NCBI GenBank assembly: GCA_016182435.1
Contig: JACPGN010000155.1
Coordinates: 1 to 7,870 of the forward strand
DNA: 7,870 nucleotides
Source of the DNA: Lentisphaerota bacterium
Lineage (GTDB): Bacteria > Verrucomicrobiota > Kiritimatiellia > JAAZAB01
Direction: 5' to 3'
In this document: one piece after another, positions 5,781 through 7,870 of the stretch
Numbering within the stretch: position 1 is the stretch's first letter
Layout: each line of letters opens with the position of its first letter
Position numbers and translations under genes: made by a program
Notes under the pieces: generated by a model
What the model was told of the DNA's origin: nothing
Database searches by the model: none
What the model saw: only the letters and a program-made list of their open reading frames with translations

Positions 5781-6056
5781 TTAACCGGTTTTTATTTGAC
5801 CCGTTAAATATTTATGAATTATGCTGGAAACTAACGTTTGATAAGGCAGGCCTTCTTGAACAGCCCGCAGCTTTATATTGTTATAGTCCCAATCGGACAT
5901 GCGGATGTTGATTTTTTTGAGCTTATTTAAAGCATTACGGGCATGGGCTTGATATCTTCTTATTTCTTCCGCCATGTCGGGAACGGCAGCCCATTGGCCA
6001 CCTTCGATTTCATGTTCCAGCGCCGCCTCTTCTTTAGTGAGCAGTAATCTTTTCAT
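5781..6056 (-). CDS. Ribbon-helix-helix (CopG/BrnA-like, COG5304) antitoxin
   Basis: A 91-residue protein. 'MKRLLLTKEEAALEHEIEGG' begins it, 'EEIRRYQAHARNALNK' follows, and 'INIRMSDWDYNNIKLRAVQE' with 'GLPYQTLVSSIIHKYLTGQI' forms the C-terminal ribbon-helix-helix. The last phrase is highly characteristic of COG5304 antitoxins, which usually partner a BrnT-like or RelE-fold toxin encoded immediately upstream. Here no toxin is present upstream: the gene follows directly on its own consensus promoter, with non-coding repeats beyond. The start ATG at 6056 has only a weak TAGG. Downstream, 32 bases on, begins the interrupted MqsR-like gene, so this promoter may drive the whole toxin-antitoxin block. 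The flanking DNA is AT-rich (17 of 60 G+C at 6061-6120, against 43 of 60 at 7081-7140 in mtnA), which suggests transfer from another genome. Confidence 0.9.
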   Translation of the reverse strand: MKRLLLTKEEAALEHEIEGGQWAAVPDMAEEIRRYQAHARNALNKLKKINIRMSDWDYNNIKLRAVQEGLPYQTLVSSIIHKYLTGQIKTG

Positions 6057-6084
6057 TTTTACCTACAACATATTTTCTGATTGA

Positions 6085-6113
6085 AATATAGGACAATGCC
6101 TATCTTTTGTCAA
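6085..6113 (-). promoter_or_regulatory. Sigma70-type promoter of the ribbon-helix-helix antitoxin
   Basis: On the minus strand, TTGACA (6108-6113) is followed by a 17-base spacer and TATATT (6085-6090). This is a perfect -35, an optimal spacing and a near-perfect -10, placed 28 bases before the ATG at 6056. It is the only clear promoter I see in the window. Confidence 0.85.
6088..6103. promoter_or_regulatory. Operator-like inverted repeat inside the antitoxin promoter
   Basis: ATAGG-ACAATG-CCTAT is a perfect 5+5 inverted repeat spanning the -10 edge and the spacer of the promoter. Ribbon-helix-helix antitoxins bind such short palindromes to repress their own promoter, so autoregulation is likely. 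The role is inferred from position. Confidence 0.5.
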
Positions 6114-6115
6114 TA

Positions 6116-6145
6116 TCATTATTTTTCTGTGTCATTATTTTTCTG
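6116..6145. repeat. Tandem 14-base direct repeats upstream of the antitoxin promoter
   Basis: TCATTATTTTTCTG occurs perfectly twice, at 6116-6129 and 6132-6145, with a 16-base period, starting three bases upstream of the -35 box. A shorter TTTTCTG recurs at 6073-6079. It could be an AT-rich UP element, extra operator sites, or the edge of the transferred segment. Confidence 0.75.
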
Positions 6146-6180
6146 AACGTAATGGGTCAGTTACGAGGTGGTCGCGTGAA

Positions 6181-6276
6181 GGTAGGGACGGCTCCCCGCC
6201 ACAGGGCGGGGCAAGCGCCGAGTTTATCCCGCCTCGGCGGGACCGTCCGCGGCGCGTTCGGCGAACGCGCCCTACC
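6181..6276. repeat. Three-hairpin palindromic element with GGTAGGG/CCCTACC ends (MITE-like)
   Basis: The terminal inverted repeats are GGTAGGG (6181-6187) and CCCTACC (6270-6276), with GGACGG (6186-6191) pairing CCGTCC (6243-6248). Inside are three perfect hairpins: CCCCGCC-acag-GGCGGGG (6194-6211), TCCCGCC-tc-GGCGGGA (6227-6242) and GGCGCGTTC-ggc-GAACGCGCC (6251-6271). It carries no gene. It lies 10 bases downstream of the mtnA stop, so it may also end the mtnA transcript, although there is no T-tract. It looks like a small non-autonomous mobile element or REP-type repeat likely to be multi-copy in the genome. Confidence 0.7.
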
Positions 6277-6286
6277 CCTTACCCCC

Positions 6287-7375
6287 TCAAGACTGACGGG
6301 TTACTTCTGAACTGCACAAAGCCTTCCGGATCGCTTTCATAAACGGCGGCTTGAGAATGCCCCGCTCGCAGATAATTGCGGTAATGAGCCGGGCGGGAGT
6401 AACATCGAAAGCCGGGGCATACACCTGCACATCTTCCGGCGCCGTTCGTTTGCCGAAGGCGCAAGTGATTTCCTCGGCGCCGCGCTCCTCGATCGGAATG
6501 GCCGCGCCGGTGGAGAGCTTACGATCAAAGCTGGAGGAGGGCGCCAAGACATAAAAGGGAATCCGGTGGGCGCGCGCCAGCACGGCCAGACCGTAGGTCC
6601 CGATTTTATTGGCGCTGTCGCCGTTGGCGGCAATGCGGTCGGCCCCAACCATAACCAGGTCAATGCGTCCTTCCTTCATGACCTGGGCGGCCATATTGTC
6701 GCAGATGAGGGTCACGTCAATTCCTCCGCGCATAAGCTCCCAAGCGGTCAGTCGCGCACCCTGCAGGAGCGGACGGGTTTCATCGGCATAGACCCTGACA
6801 CGCTTGCCCTGTTCCCGGGCCAGATAGATGGGCGCCAGGGCCGTGCCAAACTGGGAGGTGGCCAGACCGCCGGCATTGCAATGGGTCAGCACGGTCTGAC
6901 CATCTTTTAGCAGCCTGGCGCCATGCCGGCCAATGTTACGGCACATGGCTATATCTTCCTTCAAAATGGCCAGGGCTTCCCGGATTAAGCGCGCTTTCAG
7001 CTCAGCCGGCGCCAAACGCCGGGACGCGCGCGCCAGTTTCCGCATGCGCGCCAAGGCCCAGAACAGGTTGACGGCTGTCGGCCGCGCAGTAGCCAGGTAA
7101 TCGGCGGAGCGCTCCACTTCGGCGGCAAAGGCTGCGCCGGTCGCCGCGCGAGAGTTCTGGACGGCCGCGACCACGCCCAGCGCCGCCGCAATGCCGATAG
7201 CGGGCGCCCCGCGCACCTGCATGGTCTTTATGGCCGTCCACACCTGCTTGAGATCACTGGTTTCCAAAAAGACCAGTTTGCCGGGCAAGCGGGTTTGATC
7301 CACCAGCCTTATCTTCCCCGGCACAAGCCGCCCTGGGCGATCCATGACCCACTCAATAGTTTTAATTGGTTCCAT
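6287..7375 (-). CDS. mtnA: S-methyl-5-thioribose-1-phosphate isomerase MtnA
   Basis: MtnA converts 5-methylthioribose 1-phosphate to 5-methylthioribulose 1-phosphate in methionine salvage; it is a cytoplasmic enzyme of the eIF2B-like family. The 362-residue length is typical. Motifs: 'RGAPAIG' (55-61), 'RPTAVNL' (98-104), 'LTHCNAGGLAT' (163-173) with catalytic Cys166, 'DETRPLLQGARLTAWEL' (198-214), 'GADRIAANGDSANKIGTYGLA' in outline (244-264) with catalytic Asp246, 'APSSSFD' (278-284), 'IPIEER' (293-298) and 'PAFDVTP' (321-327). These distinguish MtnA from eIF2B subunits and ribose-1,5-bisphosphate isomerase, although activity on the related ribose 1,5-bisphosphate cannot be excluded from sequence. 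The start ATG at 7375 gives a normal N-terminus ('TIEW'); the ribosome binding site is weak (AGAAG, distant). Palindromic elements lie on both sides. No other methionine-salvage genes are in view. Confidence 0.96.
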   Translation of the reverse strand: MEPIKTIEWVMDRPGRLVPGKIRLVDQTRLPGKLVFLETSDLKQVWTAIKTMQVRGAPAIGIAAALGVVAAVQNSRAATGAAFAAEVERSADYLATARPTAVNLFWALARMRKLARASRRLAPAELKARLIREALAILKEDIAMCRNIGRHGARLLKDGQTVLTHCNAGGLATSQFGTALAPIYLAREQGKRVRVYADETRPLLQGARLTAWELMRGGIDVTLICDNMAAQVMKEGRIDLVMVGADRIAANGDSANKIGTYGLAVLARAHRIPFYVLAPSSSFDRKLSTGAAIPIEERGAEEITCAFGKRTAPEDVQVYAPAFDVTPARLITAIICERGILKPPFMKAIRKALCSSEVTRQS

Positions 7376-7405
7376 ATAAGATAACTTCTAAACAGCCAGT
7401 AGAGA

Positions 7406-7452
7406 GTAGGAACGGGGGGGTAGCCCGCGAACATAAAAATTTCCGCCCTACC
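7406..7452. repeat. Reduced relative of the 6181-6276 element, upstream of mtnA
   Basis: The left end GTAGGAACGG (7406-7415) differs by one base from GTAGGGACGG at 6182-6191. The right end CGCCCTACC (7444-7452) is identical to 6268-6276. The interior lacks the three hairpins, but GGGGTAG (7417-7423) pairs with CTACCCC (7448-7454). It lies in the leader between mtnA and the CPBP gene. The match rests on about 19 bases, so kinship is plausible but not proven. Confidence 0.45.
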
Positions 7453-7454
7453 CC

Positions 7455-7518
7455 GCCGCCATACTATGGCGGCCTACAGATTTGTACCTGCCGCTGTAGG
7501 CCTTCATAGCATGAAGGC
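7455..7518. repeat. Cluster of three perfect hairpins between the CPBP gene and mtnA
   Basis: GCCGCCATA-c-TATGGCGGC (7455-7473), GGCCTACAG-N14-CTGTAGGCC (7471-7502) and GCCTTCAT-agc-ATGAAGGC (7500-7518) overlap end to end. They lie 47-110 bases beyond the CPBP stop and could stop its transcript, though no strong T-tract follows on the minus strand. Adjacent hairpins share bases, so they may form alternative structures. Confidence 0.65.
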
Positions 7519-7564
7519 TTTCCAACCTGTCGAACCGCTCCCTGACCGCCTGCCTGAGACCGCT

Positions 7565-7870
7565 TCAGTTCGTGGCCAGCAGCAGTAGGCCCAAGTTCAT
7601 CCCATTAAATAAGGCATGCATGACTATCGGCACCAGGAGCGAACCAGTATAAATATAAGCCAGGCCCAGACCAGCAGCGAGCACAAATAGCGGAAAAAAT
7701 GACGGCAAATGAAAATGAACCAGCGCGAACAGGGCCGAGGATAGAAGCACGGCCGGGCCGGCGCCCAGGCGCTTCATGATGAGCGGCAGCAGCATGCCCC
7801 GAAACAAGGCTTCCTCAGCCACGGGCGCAACTATCATGGCCAGACCCAGCAGCGCCGCGAGCGTCCAGAG
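7565..7870 (-). CDS. CPBP-family intramembrane metalloprotease, C-terminal part (5' end outside window)
   Basis: The frame is open to the window edge, and the ATG at 7837 is internal; eleven more codons precede it ('LWTLAALLGLA'). The 101 visible residues hold all three CPBP (Abi/Rce1-like) motifs: 'EEALFRG' (19-25, the catalytic Glu-Glu and Arg), 'FALVH' (48-52, FxxxH) and 'HALFN' (85-89, HxxxN), with hydrophobic membrane segments between them. Rce1 members cleave prenylated proteins. Bacterial members act in bacteriocin immunity, peptide processing or unknown roles, so the substrate cannot be told here. It stops in TGA 189 bases before the mtnA start, with a hairpin cluster in between. Family assignment is firm. 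Confidence 0.92.
   Translation of the reverse strand, partial: LWTLAALLGLAMIVAPVAEEALFRGMLLPLIMKRLGAGPAVLLSSALFALVHFHLPSFFPLFVLAAGLGLAYIYTGSLLVPIVMHALFNGMNLGLLLLATN

Noticed and set aside
6107..6310. Plus-strand open frame of 67 codons through the three-hairpin element
   Set aside because: It is made of palindrome sequence, with Gly/Arg/Pro-rich content that the hairpins force, and it overlaps the end of mtnA. It is a by-product of the repeat, not a gene.

Overview
The window is GC-rich bacterial chromosomal DNA. One secreted protein is rich in Gly, Asn and Thr and carries phrases such as 'NGT', 'TNG' and 'NWSGG..P', as is common in the Planctomycetes-Verrucomicrobia-Lentisphaerae group (Verrucomicrobiota, Kiritimatiellota, Lentisphaerota). 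I infer that kind of organism from style only; no marker gene settles it. TGA is used as a normal stop (for example by tsaE and mtnA), so the code is standard.

Layout. Positions 1-906 (+) hold the end of a multi-pass membrane protein resembling DUF2142. Everything recognisable after that is on the minus strand. Read in the direction of transcription (high to low coordinates), it runs: the end of a CPBP-family membrane protease (7565-7870); mtnA, the methionine-salvage isomerase (6287-7375); an AT-rich block of toxin-antitoxin genes (4733-6056); thiL (3651-4697); tsaE (3153-3623); and a 691-residue secreted glycine-rich protein with a large internal duplication (1052-3127). thiL, tsaE and the secreted protein are separated by only 25-27 bases and may be one transcript.

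The most unusual part is 4733-6145. Three toxin-antitoxin units stand head to tail, and each looks damaged on the toxin side. (1) A ribbon-helix-helix (COG5304/BrnA-like) antitoxin has an intact consensus promoter and operator-like repeats but no toxin beside it. (2) An MqsR-like putative toxin is interrupted by an in-frame TGA at codon 9 of its best-supported reading frame, and is followed by an overlapping MqsA/YgiT-type zinc-ribbon partner. (3) A DinJ-type antitoxin has a perfect ribosome binding site and a 1-base overlap with a YafQ-like toxin that stops after 28 residues, directly in front of thiL. The antitoxins look intact, so this is either a decaying island or an antitoxin-only (anti-addiction) array.

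The second theme is palindromic elements. A three-hairpin element with GGTAGGG/CCCTACC ends lies just downstream of mtnA (6181-6276), and a reduced relative lies upstream of mtnA (7406-7452) next to three more hairpins (7455-7518). A GC-rich double hairpin is inserted in frame inside thiL (3872-3931), and its 17-base core recurs in another reading frame inside tsaE (3515-3531). Together these suggest a genome with mobile or proliferating palindromes, some of them inside proteins.
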